Below are positions 24,757 to 33,332 of a DNA stretch of 64,000 nucleotides, piece after piece. The DNA is from Streptomyces violascens (GTDB taxonomy: Bacteria > Actinomycetota > Actinomycetes > Streptomycetales > Streptomycetaceae). The position numbers and the translations under genes were made by a program. Where the stretch lies: the NCBI RefSeq assembly GCF_014649955.1, contig NZ_BMUA01000003.1:222456-286455 (forward strand). Reading direction: 5' to 3'. The notes beneath the pieces are model-generated. The model saw only the letters and a list, made by a program, of their open reading frames with translations, did no database searches and was not told where the DNA came from. The stretch's first letter is position 1. Each line of letters begins with the position of its first letter.

Positions 24757-26301
24757 TCAGTGGGCGACCACCGGGATGCGCACCTCGTCCTCGACGTCCT
24801 CACCGGTGCCCAGTCCGGAGACCGAACTGCCGCCGGGGCGGCCGGTGTTGATGAGGGTGGCGGCGATGACGGCGGCGACCGCCAGGATGCCGACCGCCCA
24901 CCAGATGGCGGCGGTGAAGCCGTGCACCATGGCCTGGAGCTTCAGGAGCTCCGGGTTGCCTGCGCCGAGCGCCATGTGGCCGGTGACGTAGGCGGTGGTC
25001 GCCGAGGCGGCGATGGTGTTGAGCAGGGCGGTGCCGATCGCGCCGCCGACCTGCTGCGAGGTGTTGACCATCGCGGAGGCGACACCGGCGTCCCGGGGCT
25101 CGACCCCGATGGTGGCGAGCGACATGGCGGGCATGAACGCCGTACCCATGCCGAGGCCGAGCAGGATCTGCGCCGGCAGGATCACGCCGGCGTACGACGT
25201 GTCGATGTCGAGCTGGGTCAGGAGCAGCATGCCGACGGCGGCGGTGAGGAAGCCGGGGGCCATCAGCAGGCGCGGCGGGACCCGGGTCATCAGCCGGGCG
25301 CCGATCTGGGTGGAGCCGGTGATCATGCCCGCGATCATGGGCAGGAACGCGAAGCCCGTCTTGACCGGCGAGAAGCCCTTCACGACCTGGAGGTAGTAGG
25401 TCAGGAAGAGGAACAGGCCGAACATCGCGATGACCGCGAGGCCGAGCGAGAGGTAGACGCCGCCGCGGTTGCGGTTGGTGACCACGCGCAGGGGCAGCAG
25501 CGGGTGGCGCACCTTGGCCTCGACGGTCACGAAGGCCGCGAGCAGCACGGCCGAGGCGACGAACATCGAGATGGTCAGCGCGTCCGACCAGCCGGCCGAC
25601 TCGGCGCGGGTGAAGCCGTAGACGAGCGCGACCAGACCGGTGGTCGACAGGATCACGCCGGGCACGTCCAGCGGCGAGCGGTTGCGGGTGCCCGAGGGCT
25701 CACGGATGACGAGGTAGGCGCCGAGGGCCGCGACGATCGCGAACGGGATGTTCACGAAGAAGGTCCAGCGCCAGTTCAGGTACTCGGTGAGGAAGCCGCC
25801 GAGGATCAGGCCCACCGCGCCACCGCCACCGGCGATCGCGCCGTAGATGCCGAACGCCTTGGCGCGCTCCTTGGCGTCGGTGAACATCACCGCGAGCAGC
25901 GACAGGGCGGCCGGCGCGAGCAGCGCGCCGAAGGCACCCTGGAGCGCACGCGAGCCGAGCAGCATGGCCTCGCCGGTGGCGGCGCCGCCGAGCGCGGAGG
26001 CCGCGGCGAAGCCGAGCAGGCCGACGACGAAGGTCCGCTTGCGGCCCCACAGGTCGGCGATGCGCCCGCCGAACAGGAGCAGCCCGCCGAACGCCAGGGC
26101 GTAGGCCGTGATGACCCACTGCTTGTTGGCGTCACTGATGTGCAGCGCGTGCTGGGCGGAGGGCAGCGCGATGTTCACGATGGTCGCGTCGAGGACGACC
26201 ATCAGCTGGGCCAGGGCTATGAAGGCGAGCGCCTTCCAGCGACTGGGGTCGGGGGCCGGCGAGAGCTGGCCCTTCTTGTCGAGACCGACTGTTTTTGACA
26301 T
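24757..26301 (-). CDS. DHA2-type (14-TM) MFS drug exporter
   Basis: A 514-residue proton-driven exporter. The first helix carries LMVVLDATIVNIALPSAQ, motif A is GGRIADLWGRKR, and about 14 helices are present with a 30-residue charged C-terminal tail. The ATG at 26301 has AAGGTGGC upstream. A TetR gene lies 135 bp upstream on the same strand, and a CTTGCGCAAG palindrome (26363-26372) sits between them, so the exporter probably has its own regulated promoter. It is a homologue of the exporter at 18880-20412. Confidence 0.9.
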   Translation of the reverse strand: MSKTVGLDKKGQLSPAPDPSRWKALAFIALAQLMVVLDATIVNIALPSAQHALHISDANKQWVITAYALAFGGLLLFGGRIADLWGRKRTFVVGLLGFAAASALGGAATGEAMLLGSRALQGAFGALLAPAALSLLAVMFTDAKERAKAFGIYGAIAGGGGAVGLILGGFLTEYLNWRWTFFVNIPFAIVAALGAYLVIREPSGTRNRSPLDVPGVILSTTGLVALVYGFTRAESAGWSDALTISMFVASAVLLAAFVTVEAKVRHPLLPLRVVTNRNRGGVYLSLGLAVIAMFGLFLFLTYYLQVVKGFSPVKTGFAFLPMIAGMITGSTQIGARLMTRVPPRLLMAPGFLTAAVGMLLLTQLDIDTSYAGVILPAQILLGLGMGTAFMPAMSLATIGVEPRDAGVASAMVNTSQQVGGAIGTALLNTIAASATTAYVTGHMALGAGNPELLKLQAMVHGFTAAIWWAVGILAVAAVIAATLINTGRPGGSSVSGLGTGEDVEDEVRIPVVAH

Positions 26302-26362
26302 GGGGGTAGCCACCTTGGGACGCGGATTACCGAGATAAGTGTGGAAACTAGCTTGATCTACG

Positions 26363-26372
26363 CTTGCGCAAG
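26363..26372. promoter_or_regulatory. Palindrome CTTGCGCAAG upstream of the exporter
   Basis: A perfect 10-bp palindrome 62 bp before the exporter start. It shares the CTTG/CAAG half-site with the element upstream of marR. Confidence 0.35.
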
Positions 26373-26436
26373 ACCTCAACCAGGTTTCTTGAGCAGCGAG
26401 TTGAGGGCGTGAACGGAAAGTGAAAGTGGGAGGCGA

Positions 26437-27093
26437 TCAACTCCGCCGGAGGTCGTCGAGGGTCGCCGCGCTGCCCGGCAGTTCGGATCGCGCCGGGGCC
26501 TGAAGCCCGTCGAGGAACAGCTGCAAGTGACGGTGGACGAACTGGTCGATGTTCGGGCAGGGCGTACCGGGCAGCGGCCTGGTCAGCTGGGAGAGGGCGA
26601 CCATGAGGTCGCCGACGGCGACATCGGCGCGGAGCCGGCCGGCCGCGCGGGCCCGCCCCATGAGCCCCTCGACGTCGCGTTCGAGGCGCTCGCGGGCCGC
26701 GTTGAGCTCCGCCTGGTCCTGGTCGAAGGTCTCGGAGAGCATCGGGCAGAGCGCCCCGATCCGCTCGTCGGCCGCCGCGTGCACGAAGCGGCGCAGGGCC
26801 TCGAAGGGATCCGCCTCCTCGGCGGCCGCCGTCTCGGCCCGGTCCGAGACCCGGTCCATGACGTGGAGCACCACGCTGGTGATGAGCTCCGAGCGGTCGG
26901 CGAAGTGGCGGTAGATCGTGGCGTTGCCGACGCCGGCCCGGCGGGCGATCTCGTCCAGCGGCACCTCGGCGCCGCACTCGACGAAGATCTCGCGCGCGGC
27001 GGCGATGATCCGCTCCCGGTTGCGCAGGGCGTCGGCCCGCGGACGCGGGGCACGGCGCGGCGCTGCGGCGACGGGGGCGGCGGCAGTCTGCAC
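26437..27093 (-). CDS. TetR-family regulator
   Basis: A 218-residue repressor with the HTH at about 37-58 (VPLDEIARRAGVGNATIYRHF) and a helical ligand domain containing DLMVALSQLTRPLPG. The GTG at 27093 has GGAG upstream. Two identical-type GGGGAA-N3-TTCCCC operators lie 80-130 bp upstream. It precedes an MFS exporter on the same strand, the common TetR-exporter arrangement. Confidence 0.9.
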   Translation of the reverse strand: MQTAAAPVAAAPRRAPRPRADALRNRERIIAAAREIFVECGAEVPLDEIARRAGVGNATIYRHFADRSELITSVVLHVMDRVSDRAETAAAEEADPFEALRRFVHAAADERIGALCPMLSETFDQDQAELNAARERLERDVEGLMGRARAAGRLRADVAVGDLMVALSQLTRPLPGTPCPNIDQFVHRHLQLFLDGLQAPARSELPGSAATLDDLRRS

Positions 27094-27170
27094 GGCTCTG
27101 CTCCTTCTTGCTGGTCGTCAGTGATCGGACGTGCTGGTCGCACGTGTCCGCCGGGGACCTGAACCCAAGC

Positions 27171-27225
27171 GGGGAAGCATTCCCCGTTTAGCGGGGACGA
27201 AGGTTCAAACGGGGAAACCTTCCCC
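27171..27225. promoter_or_regulatory. Twin TetR-type operators
   Basis: GGGGAAGCATTCCCC (27171-27185) and GGGGAAACCTTCCCC (27211-27225) are perfect 6-bp inverted repeats. Their starts are exactly 40 bp apart, so they lie on about the same DNA face. A third CCCCG-N5-CGGGG repeat overlaps (27182-27196). They are very likely bound by the adjacent TetR regulator. Confidence 0.75.
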
Positions 27226-27245
27226 GGTTATTTCCCCACTCGGAT

Positions 27246-27259
27246 GTGACTTGAGTCAC
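27246..27259. promoter_or_regulatory. Crp-like palindrome upstream of the M6 protease
   Basis: GTGACTTGAGTCAC fits the Streptomyces Crp pattern GTG-N6-GNCAC and has perfect 5-bp arms. It lies about 130 bp before the protease start. Confidence 0.4.
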
Positions 27260-27386
27260 GTTCACGCATATACGGAAAAACCCCCATTCAGCCCACTCAG
27301 CGCGCGCCCGCGACACGCCCGACACAGGGTGATCAGACGAGCACAGTCAGGACCCGGCCTGCTGTCGCGTCCCCGAAGGCGAGCGC

Positions 27387-28697
27387 GTGCGCATGGACGA
27401 CAGCCAGTCCCGCCCGGCTCGGGCACCAGGCCGCCGGATACCCCGCCGGCGCCGGAGCACCTTCTTCGGCGCCGCTCTCGCCTCGGTCGCGCTCGCCACG
27501 TTGACCACCGGTTCCACCACGCTGTCGATCGCCACCCGCGCCTCCGCGGGCCCCACGGCCGCCCCCGGCGAGTCCTTGCTCGAACCCTGCCGGATCCCGG
27601 CCGCGCTGGGCGTGCAGATGTCGGAAGGCCTCCCGACCCCGCCCGGCTACGCGCACTCCACCGGCATAGTCCGGGCCCTCACCCTCATGATCGACTTCCC
27701 GGACGCAGTGGGCCCCGGCTCCGCGCTCAGCCGGTACAAGGAGTTCTTCCCGCAGACCAGCGACTGGTTCCGCAACGCCTCCTACGGCCGCCTCGACTAC
27801 CGCGCCGAGGCCCCGATCCCGGACTGGCTGAGGATGCCGAAGGCGTTCACGGCGTACGGGATCGAGCGCGGCTCCCCCTATGAACCCGGCTACCACCGCC
27901 TGGTCCAGGACGTGATCGCGGCGGCCGGCTCGAAGGTGAACTTCTCGAAGTACGACCTGGTGAACGTGCTGGTGACCCCGAACGCCGGCCCCTCCGCGCT
28001 CGACACGGTCCTCTCGGTGACGTTCTCGGGAAACGAGGACGCCCCCTACGCGGACGGCGTCCCTCTCTCCAACACCTCGTTCGTCTACAGCCGCCAGGAC
28101 GACGGCTCCGGCTCGTACGGGGAGACCGGCTACCGGGTGCTGCCGCACGAGAACGGCCACGTCTTCGGACTGCCCGACCTCTACACCCCGCAGGGCGGCG
28201 GGGCCGTCGGGCACTGGGACATCATGTCCGAGGACTGGGGCGCCAACAACGACATGCTGGGCTGGCACAAGTGGAAGCTGGGCTGGCTCGACAACAGCCA
28301 GGTGTCCTGCGCGACGGGCAGCGGCGCGACCCAGTACGCCCTGACCCCGCTCGCCACGGAGGGCGGCCCGAAACTGGTCTTCGTCCCGGTGACGAAGGAC
28401 AACGGGTACGCGATAGAGGTACGCACCCAGGCCGGCAACGACGAGGCGGTCTGCAAACCCGGGGTCCTGATCTACCGGGTGGACGCAAAGGTCGACACCG
28501 GCAGGGGTCCGGTAAACGTCTCGGACAGCCACCCCGCCACAGGAGGCTGCACCCGCAGCCCCAACGTCAACGCGGAACTGTCGGACGCCCCGTACACGAC
28601 AGGAGAAACGTTCGTGGACAAGGCGAACGGGGTGCGGATAGCCGTGACGGGGGTGGACGGGATGGGGAATTATCACGTACGGGTGACGAGGTCCTGA
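27387..28697 (+). CDS. Secreted M6-family metalloprotease
   Basis: A 436-residue exported protease of the immune inhibitor A-like class. An Arg-rich n-region and hydrophobic stretch (about 18-50) form a signal peptide. The zinc site HENGHVFGLPD is at H254/E255/H258 (HExxH) followed by the GLPD and Met-turn-like DIMSEDWG. The C-terminal part is a beta-rich domain ending NYHVRVTRS. The GTG at 27387 has GAAGG spaced 7 bases; ATG 27393 is an alternative. It diverges from the TetR regulator. Confidence 0.88.
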   Translation: MRMDDSQSRPARAPGRRIPRRRRSTFFGAALASVALATLTTGSTTLSIATRASAGPTAAPGESLLEPCRIPAALGVQMSEGLPTPPGYAHSTGIVRALTLMIDFPDAVGPGSALSRYKEFFPQTSDWFRNASYGRLDYRAEAPIPDWLRMPKAFTAYGIERGSPYEPGYHRLVQDVIAAAGSKVNFSKYDLVNVLVTPNAGPSALDTVLSVTFSGNEDAPYADGVPLSNTSFVYSRQDDGSGSYGETGYRVLPHENGHVFGLPDLYTPQGGGAVGHWDIMSEDWGANNDMLGWHKWKLGWLDNSQVSCATGSGATQYALTPLATEGGPKLVFVPVTKDNGYAIEVRTQAGNDEAVCKPGVLIYRVDAKVDTGRGPVNVSDSHPATGGCTRSPNVNAELSDAPYTTGETFVDKANGVRIAVTGVDGMGNYHVRVTRS

Positions 28698-28747
28698 GAG
28701 CCCGTTCAGCCCGCCTCATACCTGGCGTCTGCCTGTGCGGACATACC

Positions 28748-28891
28748 CAGCCTGTCCGGCCGGTCGCGGACACAGCCCACGCTCAGCCCGTCCGTCGTTC
28801 ACGGACCGCAGCCCACACTCAGCCCGCCGGGCGATCACGGACATCAGCCCATGTCCAGCCCGTCCGTCCCTCGAGGACGAGCGCCCTTGAG
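28748..28891 (+). repeat. Four degenerate 36-bp tandem repeats
   Basis: Units start at 28748, 28784, 28820 and 28856. Each begins CAGCC(C/T)G and carries a CGGAC-like core; the first three end in CAGCCCA plus three or four bases, while the fourth diverges at its 3' end. Unit 4 runs into a widespread GAGGACGAGCGCCC repeat. The period is exactly 12 codons, but no ribosome site or plausible start makes this a likely gene. Confidence 0.75.
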
Positions 28892-28995
28892 GCGCGATCG
28901 GGGGTCCGGGGGCGGAGCACCCGGGAACGGCGGCCATCCCACCCCTCCACCCGCCGGAGGCCTTAGGGAAGGGGCGGGGTGGGGAAAACTCCCCG
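28871..28995. repeat. Streptomyces-type intergenic repeat near the acyl-CoA ligase 3' end
   Basis: Positions 28871-28917 match 9740-9785 in inverted orientation. A second part, GGGAAGGGGCGGGGTGGGG (from 28966), also occurs from 5671 at the 3' end of the LtrA gene. It encodes the last residues and stop of the acyl-CoA ligase. Confidence 0.65.
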
Positions 28996-30717
28996 AAGCT
29001 CCCGCTTCAACACCTTCCCCGTGGCGTTCCGCGGCAACGCCCCCTCGCACAGAACGATCCGCGCCGGCACCTTGAACCCGGCAAGCACCGCCCCCACATG
29101 CGCCCGCAGCGCATCCGCGGTCACCCCGGACCCGCCCCGCACCTGAACGACCGCCCCCACCTCCTCCCCCAGCACCGGATGCGGCACCCCGACCACCGCC
29201 GCGTCCAGCACCGCGGGGTGATCGTGCAGAACCCCCTCGACCTCCACGCAGTACACGTTCTCCCCACCCCGGATCACCATGTCCTTGATCCGGTCGACGA
29301 TCGCGACCCGCCCGTCGCACAGCACCGCGAGGTCCCCCGTCCTGAACCACCCACTCTGGAAGGCGAGTTGAGTGGCAGCGGGATCACCCCAGTACCCCCG
29401 GACCAGCGACTGCCCGCGCAGCCACAGCTCGCCGACCTCACCGTCGGCGAGCGCGGAACCGTCCGCCCCCGCGATCCGCACCTCGGTGACGGGAGTGGGC
29501 CGCCCCGCACTGTCGGGCCAACTGCGGTATTCGGCACCGAAGTTGGCGAGGACACCCCCGCTGGTCTCGGTCAGCCCGTACCCGTTGCGCGGCTCGATCC
29601 GGGACCCGTACCGCGCGGTGAGCCCGCCCACGAGCCCGGGCGGAGCCGCCGCACCGCCGGTGTTGAGCGCGGTGAGGCTCTCCAGCGGATCCCCTGTCTC
29701 GTCCGCGGCGGCGAGCAACTGAAGGGCGGTGGCAGGCACCCCCGCGTAATGCGTGACCCCGTGCTCCCGGATCAGCCCGAGCGCCCGCCCGGCGTCCCAC
29801 TTCCGCATCAGGACGAGCGTGCCGCCCGCGGCCATCGCCGCGTACAGCGAGGTGAAGGCGGCGACATGGAAGAAGGGGAAGGTCATGAGGGTGACAGGGG
29901 TGGGCCCCTGACCCGGGACGATGCCACGGCCGAGCATCGACATGGCCGCCTGGAATCGGGGGTTCATGACCGCCCCGGCCTGCGCGAGCTGCGTCGCGAC
30001 GGCCCCCTTGGGGCGGCCGGTGGTGCCGGAGGTGTAGATGATGGTGGCGTCGGCGTCCGGCGGGATGTCGACGTCGGGCGGCCCCGCGGAAGGGTCGGGC
30101 GAGGTGAGCTCACAGAGGTCGTCGAACCGCTCGAATCCGCCGGGCAGCTCACCCTCGTGGTGGAAGACCATGCCGCGCACGCTGTGCGTGGAGGCCCAGC
30201 CCGCCACCCGCTCAAGCCGCTCGCCGTCGACGAGCAGCACGCGCGGGGTGCAGTCGTCGAGGGCGTACGCGAACTCCTCCGCCGTCCACCACGCGTTCAG
30301 CGGCACGGCCACAAGCCCCGCCAACTGGGCTGCCCAGAAGGCGACTTGCCACTCGGGGTGATTACGCATGCCGATGACGGCCCGGTCGCCGGGGCGCAGC
30401 CCGTAGACGCCGGTGAGGCGTCGGGCCAGCGCGCAGGAGGCGGCGAGGAATCCGGCGTAGGAGTACGTTCCGCCCTCGGCGATCAGGAACGGCTGCTCCC
30501 CGAACGCCCAGACCGTCTCGACGAACTCCCGCAGGGTGCGCGGCCCGGAGGCGTACTCAAGGGCGCCGGCCTCCCCGCGGACGACGGCGAACGGCGCCCC
30601 GGGGGCCGTGAGCAGCGCCTCGGCGCGAGCGGGCTCGATGTGCGGCCCGGGCGGCCGCGCCCCACCGCCTTGCGCCCTCCAAGCCCCCGTCGCTCCCGTC
30701 GCCCCAGTCGTCGCCAC
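28963..30717 (-). CDS. Acyl-CoA synthetase (AMP-binding family)
   Basis: A 584-residue ANL-superfamily ligase that activates a carboxylic acid to its adenylate and CoA thioester. The phosphate-binding loop is YTSGTTGRPKGA (about 225-236), then NGYGLTETSGG, GWFRTGD and the catalytic Lys in ATGKVLKREL near the end. The N-terminus (MATTGATGATGAW) is low complexity. The GTG at 30717 is preceded by GGAGGGCG. The substrate is probably a fatty or aryl acid. The last eight residues (FPTPPLP) are encoded by intergenic repeat. Confidence 0.9.
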   Translation of the reverse strand: MATTGATGATGAWRAQGGGARPPGPHIEPARAEALLTAPGAPFAVVRGEAGALEYASGPRTLREFVETVWAFGEQPFLIAEGGTYSYAGFLAASCALARRLTGVYGLRPGDRAVIGMRNHPEWQVAFWAAQLAGLVAVPLNAWWTAEEFAYALDDCTPRVLLVDGERLERVAGWASTHSVRGMVFHHEGELPGGFERFDDLCELTSPDPSAGPPDVDIPPDADATIIYTSGTTGRPKGAVATQLAQAGAVMNPRFQAAMSMLGRGIVPGQGPTPVTLMTFPFFHVAAFTSLYAAMAAGGTLVLMRKWDAGRALGLIREHGVTHYAGVPATALQLLAAADETGDPLESLTALNTGGAAAPPGLVGGLTARYGSRIEPRNGYGLTETSGGVLANFGAEYRSWPDSAGRPTPVTEVRIAGADGSALADGEVGELWLRGQSLVRGYWGDPAATQLAFQSGWFRTGDLAVLCDGRVAIVDRIKDMVIRGGENVYCVEVEGVLHDHPAVLDAAVVGVPHPVLGEEVGAVVQVRGGSGVTADALRAHVGAVLAGFKVPARIVLCEGALPRNATGKVLKRELRGVFPTPPLP

Positions 30718-30818
30718 CGGATCGCCCTCCTAAGCGCCTGCTCAGTCCCCGTGGCCACGACGCTATGCCGCTGCCCCGCCCCGGTCAAGGTCGGTGTAAA
30801 ACACAACGGCCCCGGGGG

Positions 30819-31910
30819 TCAGCCCGGCGTCACCACTTGGCCGATTCCGTTCGGTTCCGAGGCCGTGCCGGTGAGTGCGTCCTGCGGGACCGGGCGGTCG
30901 GCCTCCAGGGCGTCCCAGAGCATCCTGCCCCGGGCGGCGTCCGGCACGAGGCGGTCCTCGTCGCCCTGCTCCAGTTGGGCCGGAAGGGTGACCATCTGGA
31001 CGTCCTTCGCGCCGAGCCCCTTCATCGAGTACACCAGCGAGGCGAGGGTGTCGACGTGGGCGAGGGAGGAGTCGGTGGTGAGGGACTTCGTCGCGGCGTC
31101 GGCGACGGCGAAGAGCCTGACCGGGTCGGTGAGCAGGTCCTGGCCGGCCATCTTGCCGATCACCGCCGCCAGGAACTGGTGCTGGAGCTGGATCCGGCCG
31201 AGGTCGCTGCCGTTGCCGACGCCGTGCCGGGTGCGCACGAGGCCGAGGGACTCCTGGCCGTTCAAGTGGTGCTTGCCAGCTGCGAGATGGACCCCGCTCT
31301 GCTTGTCGTCGATGGGCTTGACCAGGGTGATGTCGGCCCCGCCGAGCGCGTCCACCAGCTCGGCGAAGCCGTTGAAGCCGACCTCGACGTAGTGGTTGAT
31401 CCGCAGCCCGCCGCTCAGCGCCTCGACCGCGGCGACCGTGCAGGGGGCTCCGCCCATCTCGTACACGGCGTTGAACATGACCCGGTCGCGCCCCGGCACG
31501 TTCTGGCCGGATGCGGCGGCGCAGGCGGGACGGTTGACGATGGTGTCGCGCGGGATGCTGACGAGCGCCGCCTTCTTGCGGCCGCCGTACACATGGAGCA
31601 GCAGGGTGGTGTCGGAGCGCCCGGCGTCCTCGCCCCCGCCCGCCCGCGCGGCGTTCTTCCCGGCCCGCGAATCGGAGCCGACGACCAGGATGTTGAGGTC
31701 GGAGGTGGCCGAGGCCTCCGGGGTGAGCAGCGAGCCGAACTCGACGCTGCTGATGTTTCCGCTCAGCCGGTGCCAGGTGTACACGGCGGCGGCGCCCACG
31801 AGCAGCAGCACCCCGGCGAGCGAGCAGAGCACCATGCGCATACGGGTGGCCCGCCGACGGCTGGGCCGGCCCATCCGGGGTATCCGCCCCCAACGGGGTC
31901 CGTACGTCAT
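30819..31910 (-). CDS. LytR-CpsA-Psr (LCP) cell-wall ligase
   Basis: A 363-residue membrane-anchored enzyme that transfers wall glycopolymers from lipid carriers to peptidoglycan. A basic cytoplasmic tail and one membrane helix (about 27-47) precede an extracellular LCP domain with GSDSRAG, RSDTTLLLHV and SIPRD (Asp/Arg residues that bind the pyrophosphate head). The ATG at 31910 has GGAG 8 bases upstream. It diverges from the second L,D-transpeptidase, a functionally related wall gene. Confidence 0.92.
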   Translation of the reverse strand: MTYGPRWGRIPRMGRPSRRRATRMRMVLCSLAGVLLLVGAAAVYTWHRLSGNISSVEFGSLLTPEASATSDLNILVVGSDSRAGKNAARAGGGEDAGRSDTTLLLHVYGGRKKAALVSIPRDTIVNRPACAAASGQNVPGRDRVMFNAVYEMGGAPCTVAAVEALSGGLRINHYVEVGFNGFAELVDALGGADITLVKPIDDKQSGVHLAAGKHHLNGQESLGLVRTRHGVGNGSDLGRIQLQHQFLAAVIGKMAGQDLLTDPVRLFAVADAATKSLTTDSSLAHVDTLASLVYSMKGLGAKDVQMVTLPAQLEQGDEDRLVPDAARGRMLWDALEADRPVPQDALTGTASEPNGIGQVVTPG

Positions 31911-32045
31911 CCTTCGACTCCGTCCGTCGACGACCCAGAACTCCGCATGCGCACAAACAGGGCGTTATCGCACACTACAAGAAAGGTGCATACACCCGCA
32001 TAACGGGCATCCAGGCTGGCAGCTGCCGGAGGGGAGACGTCCAAG

Positions 32046-33332
32046 GTGAAGCCCACAGCGAGGTCCGCGTCGATATCCGCCGCGACGTCCGCACCGGCAT
32101 CCACGTCGGCCGGCGGGCGCATACGGGCCCGCCACCCCGGGATCACACCGCTCCTGGCCCTCTTCGCAGTGGCCGTACTGGCGCTCGGCGGCTGCTCGTC
32201 GGGCGGCGGCAAGGACACGTCCCCGAGCCCCAGCCCCACGGTGTCGAAGGCGCGGATCACCACCACGCCGAAGGACGGCGCGGACCATGTCGGCATCACC
32301 GTCAAGGACGTCGGGGCGAGCGTCGCGGACGGCACCTTCACCTCGGTCACCCTCATGGCCCAAGGCGGCAAGGCGATCCCCGGCGCGCTGACCCCGGCCC
32401 GCACCGCCTGGCACCCCTCGGCGAACCTGACCCGCGGCACGGCGTACACGCTGACCGCCGAGGCGAAGGACCCGGACGGGCGGGCGGCGACCACGACCAC
32501 GCGCTTCACGACGGTCTCCGAGAACAACTCGGCGATCGCGTTCTACACCCCGGAGGACGCCTCCACGGTCGGGGTCGGCATGGAGGTCTCCTTCAGGTTC
32601 GACAAGGCGGTGACCGACCGCAGGGCCGCGGAATCCGCCGTGAAGATCACGTCGAGCAGCGGCCAGCAGGCGACGGGCCACTGGTTCGGCGACCGCCGCA
32701 TCGACTTCCGCCCGCAGGACTACTGGAAGCCGGACTCCAAGGTCACCGTCGCCTTCGACTTCGACGGGCTCGAACTGGCCAAGGGAATCTACGGAGTTCA
32801 GGACAAGTCCTTCTCCTTCACGGTCGGCCGCGAGCAGATCTCCACGGTGGACGCGGCCACCCAGGAGATGACCGTGCGGCGCGGCGGCGCCACGGTGAAG
32901 CGGGTGCCCGTCTCGACCGGCCAGCCCAAGTACGCCACGTACAACGGCACGATGGTCATCAGCGAGCAGGACCGGCAGACGAAGATGAACAGCACCACGG
33001 TGGGCCTCGGCGACGAGTACGACATCCCCGACGTGCCGCACGCCCAGCGTCTGACCAACTCGGGCACGTTCATCCACGGCAACTACTGGGCCGCGCCCTC
33101 GACCTTCGGCGCCACCGCCGCCAGCCACGGCTGCATAGGCCTCCAGGACACCCAGGGAGGCGGCGACCCGGACTCCCCCGCCGCCTGGTTCTACGCGAAC
33201 TCGCTGCTCGGCGACGTGGTGATCGTCCGCAACTCGACGGCCGGCGGCACGGTCGCCCCGGACAACGGCCTCAACGGCTGGAACCTGCCGTGGACGGAGT
33301 GGACGGCGGGCAGCGCGCTGCCGCACGGGTGA
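32046..33332 (+). CDS. Lipoprotein L,D-transpeptidase (Ig-like + YkuD), paralogue 2
   Basis: A 428-residue protein organised like the one at 12149-13438: lipobox LGGC (C50), two Ig-like domains, and YkuD with FIHGNYW and ASHGCIG (catalytic C363). Both contain STVGVGMEVSF-like, SSGQQ-GHWF and LNGWN-PW segments, so they are clear paralogues. It should form 3-3 cross-links in the wall. GGAGGGGAG lies upstream of the GTG start. It diverges from the LCP gene. Confidence 0.93.
   Translation: MKPTARSASISAATSAPASTSAGGRIRARHPGITPLLALFAVAVLALGGCSSGGGKDTSPSPSPTVSKARITTTPKDGADHVGITVKDVGASVADGTFTSVTLMAQGGKAIPGALTPARTAWHPSANLTRGTAYTLTAEAKDPDGRAATTTTRFTTVSENNSAIAFYTPEDASTVGVGMEVSFRFDKAVTDRRAAESAVKITSSSGQQATGHWFGDRRIDFRPQDYWKPDSKVTVAFDFDGLELAKGIYGVQDKSFSFTVGREQISTVDAATQEMTVRRGGATVKRVPVSTGQPKYATYNGTMVISEQDRQTKMNSTTVGLGDEYDIPDVPHAQRLTNSGTFIHGNYWAAPSTFGATAASHGCIGLQDTQGGGDPDSPAAWFYANSLLGDVVIVRNSTAGGTVAPDNGLNGWNLPWTEWTAGSALPHG

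Noticed and set aside
28748..28891. CRISPR array
   Set aside because: The 36-bp units are contiguous with no unique spacers and there are no cas genes.
28271..28966. Open frame running through the tandem repeats after the protease
   Set aside because: Its upstream part is out of frame within the protease gene and it has no start signal in the repeat region.
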